Origin: JAPOUP01 sp965203255
GTDB taxonomy: Bacteria > Pseudomonadota > Alphaproteobacteria > Rhodobacterales > Rhodobacteraceae
Length of the DNA: 64,000 nucleotides
Assembly (NCBI GenBank): GCA_965203255.1
Contig: OZ241882.1
Span: 3,100,001-3,164,000 of the forward strand
Reading direction: 5' to 3'
Shown one piece after another: positions 17,152 to 26,470 of this stretch; position 1 is the stretch's first letter, and each line of letters starts with the position of its first letter. Position numbers and translations under genes: made by a program. Below the pieces are notes generated by a model. It saw only the letters and a list, made by a program, of their open reading frames with translations, was not told where the DNA came from and did no database searches.

Positions 17152-17935
17152 CTCATCAATCGAATGGACACAGGCGACATGGAATCCCGTTGTCGGATGC
17201 ACGGTAGTCTCGCCGGGATGCACCAACTGCTACGCCATGCGGCTGGCGCGGCGTCTGGAGGCCATGGGGCAGCCGAAGTACGCGGGTACAACCCGCATGT
17301 CCGGTGGCAGGCCCAAGTGGAACGGCGTCGTTCGTGTCGATGAGGAAAGCCTGACGCTTCCAGCCACTTGGAAGAACGGGAGAATGATCTTTGTCAATTC
17401 AATGTCCGATCTGTTTCATGAGGCTGTGCCGCTGGCGTTCATCCAACGAGTATTCGCTGCAATGCGGGTGACTCCTCAGCACACATACCAGATCCTCACA
17501 AAACGAGCCGAAAGGCTGGAGGAGCTGTCTGACGCTCTTGAATGGCCGCGAAACGTTTGGATGGGCGTCAGCGTCGAGAATGCCGACTATCGGTTTCGCA
17601 CTGATCACCTGCGCAGGACAGGCGCGGCCGTTAGATTCCTGAGTCTCGAACCCCTACTCGGACCTCTGGATGATCTCGATCTTGAGCGCATCGGCTGGGT
17701 AATTTCTGGCGGTGAGAGCGGACCGGGTTCCCGCCCAATAGACCCGGACTGGGTGCGGTCGATCCGTGATCAGTGCATCCATACCGGTGTTGCCTTCCAC
17801 TTCAAGCAATGGGGCGGCGTGAATAAGAAGAAGACTGGCCGGGACCTTGACGGAAGAATCTGGGACCAGTTCCCGATACCCGAGGGATCGAGAGCCGATG
17901 CCGTCCAACCCCAGAGTTTGGTAGGCATCATTTGA
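17141..17935 (+). CDS. Phage Gp37/Gp68 family protein (DUF5131, three-cysteine motif)
   Basis: Starts at TTG 17141 behind GGAGGG, giving ATNSSIEWTQATWNP at the N-terminus as in the family; 264 residues, full length. The cysteine cluster is C-x6-C-x2-C in GCTVVSPGCTNCYA, and the family motifs VNSMSDLFHE, YQILTKR, MGVSVEN, GGESGPG and HFKQWGG are all present. The cysteines and fold suggest a radical-SAM-like metal site, but no reaction is established. The upstream partner (TcmP) is truncated, so this copy is an orphan. A related, decayed gene lies at 59555-60214. Confidence 0.85.
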   Translation: MATNSSIEWTQATWNPVVGCTVVSPGCTNCYAMRLARRLEAMGQPKYAGTTRMSGGRPKWNGVVRVDEESLTLPATWKNGRMIFVNSMSDLFHEAVPLAFIQRVFAAMRVTPQHTYQILTKRAERLEELSDALEWPRNVWMGVSVENADYRFRTDHLRRTGAAVRFLSLEPLLGPLDDLDLERIGWVISGGESGPGSRPIDPDWVRSIRDQCIHTGVAFHFKQWGGVNKKKTGRDLDGRIWDQFPIPEGSRADAVQPQSLVGII

Positions 17936-18048
17936 ACGATGTGCAAACCGGCATGAATGCATGATGAGCGTACATAAGTGCCACAAGAGTAATCCGCGCC
18001 TCGGGCGATCCTTTTCCGATGTGTACCAATACTGGAAAGGTTCGACCC

Positions 18049-18282
18049 ATGAAGGAGAAGGAGGACCGAGCCGGTGCGGACATCCCGCTGCCGACGAAGG
18101 ACAACGGCACCGAGCAAGGGGCGGCGCAGGAAGCGGAGCGGCACCCGGACACCATCGCGCGGGCCATCGACCGCGGACACATCAGGGCCTGGGAGCGGGA
18201 CCGGCGAAAACGGGCGGCCAACGACAACCGGCCAAAGGGGAAGGGGCGGGTGGGATCCGCCCTTGAGGGAAAGGAAAGTCTC
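18049..18282 (+). CDS. Small charged protein upstream of the recombinase
   Basis: From ATG 18049 the frame encodes a hydrophilic, helix-prone peptide (ERHPDTIARAIDRGHIRAWE, then RRKRAANDNRP) and runs without a stop into the recombinase start at 18283. It may be a short separate gene whose stop was lost, or an N-terminal extension. No family recognised. Confidence 0.3.
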
Positions 18283-19767
18283 ATGACCCGCGTTGCGCCA
18301 TACGCCCTCCATTCCTCGGACAATCAGAGCGTTTCCTCCATCGAGGACCACTTCCGTGTCTGTCGGGACCGGGCGGCGCGGGAGAAGTGGAAGGTGGTGG
18401 GGCCTGCAGGGACGCCGCCATTTCGGGCGCGAGCGTCACCTTGCGGCCGGGCATCCAAACGCTCCTGCAGGACGCGCAGGCGGGCAAGTTCGAGGTCGTG
18501 CTGGTGGAAACGCCGGACCGTATCAGCCGCGACCAGACCTATGTCGCCATCCTCCATAAGCGTTTCAGGTTTGCCGGCGTGACGCTCGTCACGCTTGCCG
18601 AGGGCGAGGTCTCCGAGCTGCATGTCGGTCTCAAGGGCAGGATGAACGCCCTGTTCCTGAAATACCTCGCCGCCAGGACCCATCGCGGCCTGCGCGGTCG
18701 CGTCGGGAAGGGAAAGGCGGGCGGCGGCCTCCGCTACAGCCATAACGTCGTGAAGCGGCTCAACGGCGACGGCGAGAAGGTGCGCGGCGAACGGAAGATA
18801 AACGAGGCCGAGACCGTCCGCCGCATCTTTCGCGAATTCGCCGCCGGCAAGAGCCCCGGGGCTATCGCCGCCGATCTTAACCGCGATGGCATTCCCGGCC
18901 CCGATGGCAAGGCCTGTGGCGACACCACGATTCGCGGCCATGTCTGCCGGGGCACAGGCATCGTCAACAACGAGCTCTGTGCCGGCGTGCTGGTCCGGAA
19001 CCGGCTGCGCTACATCAAGAACCCGGCGACGGGAAGGCGCGTGTCGCGCGTCAACCCGGGGTCCGGGTGGATCAGGACCGAGGTGCCGGACCTGCGCATC
19101 GTCCACGAAGATCTGTGGCAGGCGGCGCGGCGGCGGCAGGAGGAAATCTCCCGGCGGTTCGGGAATGTCAACGAGCTGCGCCGTCCGGCCTTTTCTGTTC
19201 TCGAGCCTGCTCGAATACGGCGGCGGCAACTACGGCATCATCATCCGTGACCGCTATGGCTGTCTCAACCGTTATCGGCCGGGTGCCCGCGACAACGGCC
19301 ATACCATCCGTCGCGATGACATCGAGCGGCGTATTCTGTCCGGCCTTTCCGAAAGGCTGGTTTCGGCCGAACGGGTCGCCAAGGCCGTGCGCACCTATGC
19401 CGAAGCGCTGAACCATCAGGACCGTGAACGCCGGATGCGGGCGGAGCTTGACCACAGGTCGCCGGACAGGATCGAACGCGCCATCGCCGGCATCATGGCG
19501 GCGACCGAGGACGGCATGTACCAGCCGGCCATGAAGGATCGGATGGAGGAACTTGGACGCCAGGAGGTGGAACCGCCGGCGCGCATGGAACAGGAGCCCG
19601 AGGATGTCCCGGACCTCCACCCCGACATCGCCGAAATCCACAAGGCCAAGGTGACGCAGCCGAGCGAGGCTCTGGCCGATCCCGGACCGCGCGGTCAGGC
19701 CGCCGAGGCATTCCGCGCACTGGTGGACGAAGTGGTGCTTGAGCCGGCGAAAGGCGCGGCGAGGTGA
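18283..19767 (+). pseudogene. Large serine recombinase with at least two frameshifts
   Basis: ATG 18283 follows AAGGAAAG and opens MTRVAPYALHSSDNQSVSSI, the resolvase-type N-terminus with its serine. Near 18413 the reading moves to a second frame (AAISGASVTLRPGIQTLL...VKRLNGDGEKVRGERKI), which stops at 19250, and near 19205 to a third (YGIIIRDRYGCLNRY...), ending 19767. The DUF-type recombinase domain and coiled coil are recognisable, but the zinc-ribbon cysteines expected at LECGGCGG are replaced (LEYGGGN). Inactive; it may once have mobilised this island. Confidence 0.8.
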
Positions 19768-19839
19768 TGGACATCCTCGACATCGTTTCCGGACGCAAAA
19801 CCCGAAACCGACCCCAAGCTATAACAAAAGACGTTGCGG

Positions 19840-20030
19840 GGTCCCGCAACCATCTTTACTTGCGATGATCCCGCCCCACCGACGGAGTTATTGCTTTGCA
19901 TGGAAATCGTAAGGATTCCAGCGAGATCGCCCTGAACGTCGATCTTCACCTTACCATCCACCGGCGTCAGCACGATCTGGTCTACGAAAGATTGCATGGC
20001 GTCGGCAGCTTCAATGCGACCACAGAGGCA
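19840..20030 (-). pseudogene. C-terminal fragment of a second serine recombinase
   Basis: The minus frame reads EAADAMQSFVDQIVLTPVDG, then GDLAGILTI and SSQVKMVAG, the C-terminal end typical of large serine recombinases of alphaproteobacterial elements. It lies tail-to-tail with the preceding recombinase pseudogene and directly abuts IS21 sequence upstream. Only about 65 codons remain. Confidence 0.6.
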
Positions 20031-20034
20031 CAAA

Positions 20035-20683
20035 TGCGATTGCCCTGTATCCGGAGTAAACACGGGTTGACCTCGCGCTCCCGGCCGATCAGAACCTTTC
20101 GCACCGCCGTTATCATGCGTGGTGGATGCCGCGGTCGCAGTGGCCGCCGACAGAAGCCGGCGAGCGCCAGGTCACGGGCGTCGAACACCATCTCCTGCGT
20201 CTCGCGCGGATAGCAGCGCACGAACGGCATGCGGCTGTAGCACAGCACGAACTGCGCGGCGTTGATCTGAACCTGCCTCCCCGCGAGCCGGACAGTTTCG
20301 CGGCTTCAGTCGAAACGGTAGGCCTCGCCGGGGCCGAACTCCACTCCGGGGGGACGAAGACCCCGGAAACCCCGCCGCCCTGCCTGTCCGCCCATCGCCG
20401 GAACTGGCACCGGACCGCGTCGTGGCCCAAACCGCACGGCCGCTCCCGGATCTTCGGCAGCGGCAACCTCCCGCGTGGCGGCCGCTCTGCGTTCCGCCCA
20501 GGAAAACCTCAAGCTCCCGGACTTAACCCCCGGGCTTCGGCCGCGGCTGCCGTGACCGGTCCGTATACGATGCTGCGTCGCGCCACCACGCACCACCCTG
20601 CGGACCGTGTTCCCCGGGATCCCGAGCCCGCGCACGATGCCCCTGATCGACCTGCCCTTCGCTATCGTCTCCACAACCAACAT
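20035..20683 (-). pseudogene. IS21-family IstA transposase remnant
   Basis: Starts MLVVETIAKGRSIRGIVRGL at 20683, the IstA helix-turn-helix region, continues to GPGEAYRFD near 20306, then in another frame FVLCYSRMPFVRCYPRETQE and further GREREVNPCLL. These are IstA motifs in order, with at least one frameshift and a shortened middle; istB is absent. Not functional. Confidence 0.72.
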
Positions 20684-21672
20684 CCCCGTTCACCTCGCCA
20701 GCTGGAAAGTCAGCCGTGAACTTCGCCGATTCCCTCCCGGGGAGGTGGGTCAGTCCTGCACGCCGCTCAACAGCCAACCGGGTGTCCGAAGACGCGGAGC
20801 ATTTCAGGTAGACCGTGGAACAGGTGTGGGACGGGTTCATCCGCCGGAAGGGGAGATCACGCGGCTCGCCACAAGGGAGTGGGCGGCGCTGTGAAATCCG
20901 AGGTGCCTATCGATGACTACTCATTTCGTTTGGTATAACATGACCAATATCGGCAATTCTCCATCCCTTCGGACTAATGGCTCCCGCAAGCCTCTCGAGA
21001 ATCCGAAACCTCAAGCCGAGCGCCGCACGTTCAGCTCGAATTGCGGACATTCTTGACCACGAGCTTCTGGCCGGCCTGTTCATTGAACCAACTAAACATG
21101 AACGCCTGATCCAGACCGTGTGTTCTGGCTGAAATGCGGTTCCAACGCTCGTTGATCCCATCGGCACCGTGGTCAAGCCCGGACCCTGACTCTTGAACTC
21201 TGTGAACATCCGTTCCGCAACATGCTTAAAACAAATGTCAGTTGCCCATCAGGTCCCCGAGGCTAGAGACTGGTGAAACACTCAAAACCTTCTCCTAAGG
21301 TGTGCCGCGACTCAACCTAATGGGCCGCAAACGGAGTCGCCCTTCCGATCAGCCGTCAGGTAAAAATGTGGAAGAGATTCAGTCTGGCACCGTCGCGAGA
21401 CGCCTGAACTAAACCCGGTTTCGTCAGTCCAACAAACGGTCACCGTTTCTATTCGGCAAGAGCACCCATCAGAAGAGGCTGGATTGACAGTTTGTGACCT
21501 AAGCTCTCGACGCGGACTTCAGACCCATCTACGATCAGACCATGACCACCGTCCACTTTGAACCGATCAGCGTCCGCGAGCCTGTTGGCAAGAGTGCCCA
21601 CAGTGCCTTGAGTCCGGAAACCGACGCAGACAGATTGCCGGCATTGAGGCTTTGGATTGAAGTGACTGACGA
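20684..21672. other. Gene-poor stretch with coding remnants
   Basis: No intact gene. On the minus strand a frame ending at about 21033 carries GINERWNRISARTHGLDQAF then MFSWFNEQAGQKLVVKNVRN, which looks like a real but unidentified C-terminus. On the plus strand a frame from about 21507 to the TGA overlapping the dgoK ATG (MTTVHFEPISVREPVGKSAH and onward) looks like the tail of a gene formerly upstream of dgoK. The rest shows no recognisable signal. Confidence 0.4.
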
Positions 21673-22587
21673 ATGAAACCCAAATCGAACACTATGGACT
21701 GGATCGCGATCGACTGGGGAACCTCGAATCTCCGCGCCTGGTCCATGACCGACGCGGGGGAGACAATCGATCAGCTGGTTTCCCCAGCCGGAATGGCGAC
21801 GCTGAAGCCGACCCAATTTGAATCGACGCTTCTGGAACTTGTTTCGCACTGGATTGGCAAAAGAACCGTACCAATCATCGCCTGCGGAATGGTAGGAGCC
21901 AGACAGGGATGGACCGAAGCGCCCTATACGGTTGCACCATGCCCAGCCGCGCTGACAGAATTCGTCAAGGCTCCTGCCACCGACCCGCGACTTGATGCCA
22001 GAATCATCCCCGGCATCTGCCAGAAGATCCCTCCCGATGTAATGCGGGGAGAGGAAACCCAGATCGCTGGTTTCCTGGCGGGGAATCCTGGATTTGACGG
22101 AGTTCTATGTCTTCCCGGCACACATACCAAATGGGTCCATGTGTCAGCCTGCGAAATAGTGAGTTTCCGAACCTTCATGACGGGAGAGCTGTTCGGACTG
22201 CTTTCCACGCAATCCGTCCTGAGGCATTCAGTGGGTGGAGATGGATGGGACTTCGCAGCGTTTGCCGATGCTTTGGACATTACCCGTTCACGGCCGGAAT
22301 CGCTTGCGGCCCGTCTGTTCGAACTGCGTGCCGAGGACTTGGTGCTTGGTCTGTCCGGAGCGACCGCCCGCTCCCGACTCTCAGGTATGTTGATTGGAGC
22401 CGAACTTGCAGCCGCAAGATCCTATTGGCTGGGGCAGCAAGTGGCGTTGATCGGAGCATCCGACATTACTTCCATTTATGCTGTCGCGCTGAATGCACAG
22501 GGCGTTGATCCCATTGTGGCGGAGGGCGATACGATGACGCTTGCCGGGCTAACGGTAGCTCGCAGAGCACACCAGGAGCGTATATGA
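21673..22587 (+). CDS. dgoK: 2-dehydro-3-deoxygalactonokinase
   Basis: Phosphorylates 2-keto-3-deoxy-D-galactonate in the De Ley-Doudoroff route of galactose/galactonate breakdown. The N-terminal phosphate-binding stretch WIAIDWGTSNLRAW, the GEETQIAGFL and CLPGTHTKWV motifs and the 304-residue length fit DgoK. ATG 21673 overlaps a preceding stop; MDWIA at 21694 is a possible later start. The stop overlaps the aldolase start (ATGA), so the two are translationally coupled. Confidence 0.9.
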   Translation: MKPKSNTMDWIAIDWGTSNLRAWSMTDAGETIDQLVSPAGMATLKPTQFESTLLELVSHWIGKRTVPIIACGMVGARQGWTEAPYTVAPCPAALTEFVKAPATDPRLDARIIPGICQKIPPDVMRGEETQIAGFLAGNPGFDGVLCLPGTHTKWVHVSACEIVSFRTFMTGELFGLLSTQSVLRHSVGGDGWDFAAFADALDITRSRPESLAARLFELRAEDLVLGLSGATARSRLSGMLIGAELAAARSYWLGQQVALIGASDITSIYAVALNAQGVDPIVAEGDTMTLAGLTVARRAHQERI

Positions 22588-23189
22588 GTCGTGCCCTGAT
22601 CGCCATACTCCGTGGAATCGAACCTCATCAGGCTGTACCGGCAGCCGAAGCCCTGATCGATGCCGGCATCACCCGCATCGAAATACCGCTGAACTCCCCT
22701 GATCCCCTCGGAAGTATCTCGGCCATGGCGGCCGCACATGGATCACATGCCCTGATCGGCGCAGGAACTGTTCTCACTTCGGATGAAGTCACCGGTGTGC
22801 GACGGGTTGGAGGACAGTTGATCGTCTCGCCAAATTGCGACAGGGATGTCATCGAAGCCGCATGCGACGAAGGCCTTCAGAGCTGGCCGGGTGTGATGAC
22901 GCCAACAGAGTGCCTTAACGCCCTGCGCTGGGGTGCTACTGGACTTAAGATGTTCCCAGCTTCTCTGGTCGGTCCTGAAGGGCTGAAGGCGATGCGAGCG
23001 GTTCTGCCTTCCGACGCTCCGGTTTTCGCCGTCGGTGGAGCGGGCCCGGAGAATTTCGCCGAATGGCTTGTTGCGGGAGCCAACGGATTCGGTATCGGCT
23101 CATACCTCTACTCTCCGGGTATGAGCGTTAAGGAAATCGCCACGCGCGCCCGCGATGTCGTGGCCGCTTTCGATGAGGCACTGCAATGA
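22584..23189 (+). CDS. dgoA: 2-dehydro-3-deoxy-6-phosphogalactonate aldolase
   Basis: Class I KDPG/KDPGal aldolase that splits 2-keto-3-deoxy-6-phosphogalactonate into pyruvate and glyceraldehyde 3-phosphate. Catalytic elements are visible: E in ITRIEIPLNSP, the GAGTVLT loop, and the Schiff-base lysine in GLKMFPAS. It has 201 residues, a normal length. Overlaps dgoK and the lactonase gene by four bases each. Context with DgoK favours KDPGal over KDPG as substrate. Confidence 0.92.
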   Translation: MSRALIAILRGIEPHQAVPAAEALIDAGITRIEIPLNSPDPLGSISAMAAAHGSHALIGAGTVLTSDEVTGVRRVGGQLIVSPNCDRDVIEAACDEGLQSWPGVMTPTECLNALRWGATGLKMFPASLVGPEGLKAMRAVLPSDAPVFAVGGAGPENFAEWLVAGANGFGIGSYLYSPGMSVKEIATRARDVVAAFDEALQ

Positions 23190-24046
23190 CGGTGGAACTG
23201 TATGATCAACGCAACTGCGAACTTGGCGAAGGTCCACTCTGGCACCCTGATCGAAATCAGCTTTTCTGGTTCGACATACTGGGCTGCCGCTTGCTGACGC
23301 GCAACGGTGCCGGTCCGCAGGAATGGAAGTTCGGCGAGCGCGTTTCCGCCGCCGGCTGGATCGACCATGGCAGTCTCATGATTGCGAGTGAAGCACGGCT
23401 ATTCAGATTTGACCTTGAATCTGGCCAAGAGGAGACGATCTGCAGTCTCGAATCAAACAATCCAAGCACCCGTTCCAATGACGGTCGAGCCGATCCGCAT
23501 GGCGGTTTCTGGATTGGAACAATGGGAAAGCAGGCCGAGAAAGGAGCTGGCGCGATCTATCGCTACTTCAAGGGCGAGCTACGCCTTGTCCACGCTGCGG
23601 TCACAATTCCCAACTCGATCTGCTTCTCACCTGACGGCACATGTGCATATTTTGCGGACACGCCAGACCGCCGAATTCTTGCGCAGGCGCTGGGAACCGA
23701 TGGATGGCCGTGCAGTGAGCCGCATGTCCTTGTCGACCTCCGTGCCGACGGGTTGAATCCTGACGGTTCGGTGACCGATGCAGGAGGGAACATCTGGAAC
23801 GCTCAGTGGGGTGCATCCAGGATTGCCGGCTATCGCCAGGACGGAAGCTTTATCGACGCTTTCAGCTTTCCGGCTCTACACACCTCCTGTCCCGCACTCG
23901 GCGGCCTGAATCTATCGACGCTGTTCTGCACCACGGCACAGGAACATCTTCCGCCGGAGACGATCGCTGGAAATCCTGAAAACGGCCGGACCTTTGCCGT
24001 CGAGACATCTCTCACCGGATGGCATGAACCCCGAGTCATTCTCTGA
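23186..24046 (+). CDS. SMP-30/gluconolactonase-family sugar lactonase
   Basis: Six-bladed beta-propeller lactonase. The metal ligands of the family are apparent: E in LGEGPLWHP, N in RSNDGRADPHGGFW, N and D in IPNSICFSPDG and LNPDGSVTDAGG. 286 residues, typical. Third gene of the dgo operon, so it probably hydrolyses galactono- or fuconolactone to the acid. A sugar dehydrogenase and a galactonate dehydratase are not in the window. Confidence 0.87.
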   Translation: MTVELYDQRNCELGEGPLWHPDRNQLFWFDILGCRLLTRNGAGPQEWKFGERVSAAGWIDHGSLMIASEARLFRFDLESGQEETICSLESNNPSTRSNDGRADPHGGFWIGTMGKQAEKGAGAIYRYFKGELRLVHAAVTIPNSICFSPDGTCAYFADTPDRRILAQALGTDGWPCSEPHVLVDLRADGLNPDGSVTDAGGNIWNAQWGASRIAGYRQDGSFIDAFSFPALHTSCPALGGLNLSTLFCTTAQEHLPPETIAGNPENGRTFAVETSLTGWHEPRVIL

Positions 24047-24454
24047 CCATCGAAGTCAGTCCCTGCGCGAAAGCCTCGATATGACCTTCCGCTTCCATGG
24101 CAGATTCCCTTGGACAGAACACCAAGCTTCGCACGAGCAAAGACCGTGCCCCGCAACGCTGACGAGCACCCGTGACGGCTGGGATCTGCATTCTCCCCTC
24201 ATTTGAGGCCCAGAACATGCCGCCAGCGACGGCGAATCCGGCTTCCACCGCACTACGGGGGAACCCGGACTGGAAGCGATTGGGTCTCCTAAGCCTCGAG
24301 CGATGGCGGGCGGCCTTACGATAATCGAATCCGTCCGAACCAACGCGCCACTTGCCCAAAATTGGGCGTGGTGCTGGTGCACCGAACAGCAGGATCAGTC
24401 CCCAAGACGTTCCGACTCTGCCGCACTAGGATATCTGGTCCCACATTCAGCAGT
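24047..24454. other. Intergenic stretch without a confident gene
   Basis: Between the convergent lactonase and hemF genes. The minus strand has two overlapping open frames (about 24036-24382), one containing GHIEAFAQGLTSMVRE near its end, which may be a gene remnant. No promoter, terminator or RNA signal that I trust. Confidence 0.35.
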
Positions 24455-25345
24455 TCACGGCCATTTCGCGATCGGCGGGAGACTCATCAAGACCGCATCA
24501 GGGTCATGTCCCGACTCCAGTCCAAATTTCGTTCCCCGATCATAGAGTAGATTGTACTCCACATAGAGACCGCGATGCACAAGCTGAGCCTCCCGATCGG
24601 CCTCGGTCCAGGGCATCGAACGACGTGCCTCGACAGCACCCAGAAACGCAGGCAGAAACGCACGCCCGGCATCCTTCGTGAATGCGAAATCAGCCTCCCA
24701 GTCACCGGTGTTGAGATCGTCGAAGAAAATCCCTCCCACTCCTCTTGGGCGGCCACGATGCCGAACGAGGAAATACTCGTCCGCCCAAGCACTGAATCGG
24801 TCGTAATATTCAGGTGAATGCCTGTCGCAATGTTCCCTTAGCACTGCATGGAACAACTTCGTGTCCGATTCGTACTCGATGCTGGGGTTGAGGTCGGCCC
24901 CACCGCCGAACCACCACGCGTTGGGGGTCCAGAACATTCGGGTGTTCATATGCGCGGCTGGTGTATGGGGGTTCTGCATATGTGCGACCAGACTGATTCC
25001 GGAAGCCCAGAAACGGGAATCCTCATCAATGCCTGGTACACCGCGGGCGGTCATCGCTTCTCTGGCTGCTTCGCCAAGATGTCCATGGACGGTCGAGACA
25101 TTGACGCCGACCTTTTCGAAAACGCGGCCGCCCCGCAACACACTCATACGCCCACCGCCGCCGTCCGACCCTTCCTCCACCATCCGCCTGGTTTTCCTGA
25201 CCTCGAACCGGCCCGGTCCGGAATTCACGAAAGGTCCGGTCGCCTGACTGTCCTCCAGCGCCTCAAAGGCCGAAACGATCCTGTCCCTAAGGTCAAAGAA
25301 CCAGGCCGAGGCCCGGACCTTTCGTTCATCGAAGGAATCATCCAT
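24455..25345 (-). CDS. hemF: Oxygen-dependent coproporphyrinogen III oxidase
   Basis: Converts coproporphyrinogen III to protoporphyrinogen IX in aerobic haem synthesis. The signature WWFGGGADLNPSIEYE and GGIFFDDLNTGDWE are present, as is the C-terminal RGLYVEYNLLYDRGTKFGL; 296 residues from ATG 25345, the usual length. I prefer this start to the upstream in-frame ATG at 25402, because that one would place a 50-base hairpin at the gene's edge and adds residues unlike HemF. Confidence 0.94.
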   Translation of the reverse strand: MDDSFDERKVRASAWFFDLRDRIVSAFEALEDSQATGPFVNSGPGRFEVRKTRRMVEEGSDGGGGRMSVLRGGRVFEKVGVNVSTVHGHLGEAAREAMTARGVPGIDEDSRFWASGISLVAHMQNPHTPAAHMNTRMFWTPNAWWFGGGADLNPSIEYESDTKLFHAVLREHCDRHSPEYYDRFSAWADEYFLVRHRGRPRGVGGIFFDDLNTGDWEADFAFTKDAGRAFLPAFLGAVEARRSMPWTEADREAQLVHRGLYVEYNLLYDRGTKFGLESGHDPDAVLMSLPPIAKWP

Positions 25346-25400
25346 GGCTGCACCGGTCGTTAGGTTCGAAGCGGTAATGGCTTGCGGCGTTTTGCGGGTC

Positions 25401-25455
25401 AACCCGCTTCCGCTCCGTCATGCCGGTTTCGGCATGACGGAGCGGAAGCGGGGTT
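25401..25455. repeat. Long near-perfect hairpin upstream of hemF
   Basis: The left arm CCGCTTCCGCTCCGTCATGCC (ending 25424) and right arm GGCATGACGGAGCGGAAGCGG form about 22 consecutive pairs around loop GGTTTC (25425-25430). It is between the SDR stop and the hemF start, both on the minus strand. It has no T tract on either side, so it is not an obvious intrinsic terminator; it may be a REP-type element or an mRNA-level control of hemF. Confidence 0.75.
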
Positions 25456-25623
25456 CTGTAGCCATAAAATGTGACAGCAGGAACTTCATGCACCTTCCTG
25501 CAACGGGCAGGTGCAGTTCGGAGAAAGACGGAGTGTTCCCAGATCGATTCAGACGGCTGTCGCCCAATCTGTTGACCGCGGCGTCTTCGCCTGCATTTTA
25601 CTGGAGGCAACAGTCCATTGGCC

Positions 25624-26436
25624 TCAATGCACCGGCGCATCAACGGAATCGATCAAAGTTCGCCCGCCGTCAACGGTGATGGTCTGTCCGGTAATGAATC
25701 CCGACCCCTCCGATGCCAGAAACTGCGCGACCTCGGCGGCTTCCATGGCGCTTGCGATCCGACCCAACGGCGTGTGGTTGATGATTTCGCTGCGGCCGAG
25801 TCTGTCTTCCTTCAGCGCCTCCTGAAGGCTTGCGCTCATCATGCTGCCGAAGGCGATCGCATTGACGCGGATCCTTCTTGGTGCAAGCGCTACGGCCATG
25901 GAACGTGTCATCTGATCAAGTGCGGCGCAGCTGACGGAATAGGCCAGAAGCCTGGGATGCGCACGACGCGCGGCTATAGAACTCAAATTCACGATCGAAC
26001 CTGCCATCGCTCTATCGCGACCATCCTCCTCAGCCTGCCGAATCATCCGGCTCGCGAATGCTTGGGTCAGGCGAAAGTTCGTCATGAGATTCTGCTCGAT
26101 CAATGTCGTCATTGCGTCCTCATCCGGATTTAACGGATCGGACAGCATCACCTGACGGCAGGCATTGACCAGAATGTCAATCCGGTCAAACGCATCTATC
26201 GCAGCAGACAGTAGGTTCGCGACCGAGAGCCTGTTTCGTAGGTCGCCCCCAAAACAGAGAACATTCGATCCCTTCTTTCGGGCCTGCTCACCAACCTCCC
26301 TTTCAAGTTGCCTTTCATCGATGTCTGCAAAGACGACATTTGCTTTCTGATCGGCGAAATGCCTTGCAATGGCGAGGCCAATTCCATTGGCCGCACCTGT
26401 GACAACGGCGGTCTTTCCTGAAATCGAAAAGGACAT
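25624..26436 (-). CDS. SDR-family oxidoreductase-like protein with altered active site
   Basis: Short-chain dehydrogenase/reductase fold of 270 residues: TGAANGIG cofactor motif near residue 14, acidic D in FADID (NAD preference), IVNLSSIAARR with the catalytic serine, and C-terminal FITGQTITVDGG. Two hallmark elements differ: NNAG is replaced by VNACR, and the Y-x3-K motif reads YSVSC, so the catalytic lysine is cysteine (TGC). The frame is otherwise clean, implying it is under selection for something other than, or an unusual form of, dehydrogenase chemistry. It is followed upstream by the methyltransferase gene, same strand. Confidence 0.82.
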   Translation of the reverse strand: MSFSISGKTAVVTGAANGIGLAIARHFADQKANVVFADIDERQLEREVGEQARKKGSNVLCFGGDLRNRLSVANLLSAAIDAFDRIDILVNACRQVMLSDPLNPDEDAMTTLIEQNLMTNFRLTQAFASRMIRQAEEDGRDRAMAGSIVNLSSIAARRAHPRLLAYSVSCAALDQMTRSMAVALAPRRIRVNAIAFGSMMSASLQEALKEDRLGRSEIINHTPLGRIASAMEAAEVAQFLASEGSGFITGQTITVDGGRTLIDSVDAPVH

Positions 26437-26470
26437 GGCTTTCCCGGACTCCTTTTTCCGTTCTGAATCC

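Noticed and set aside
25401..25455. Hairpin upstream of hemF as an intrinsic terminator
   Set aside because: No run of T follows on either strand and the stem is far longer than usual terminators.
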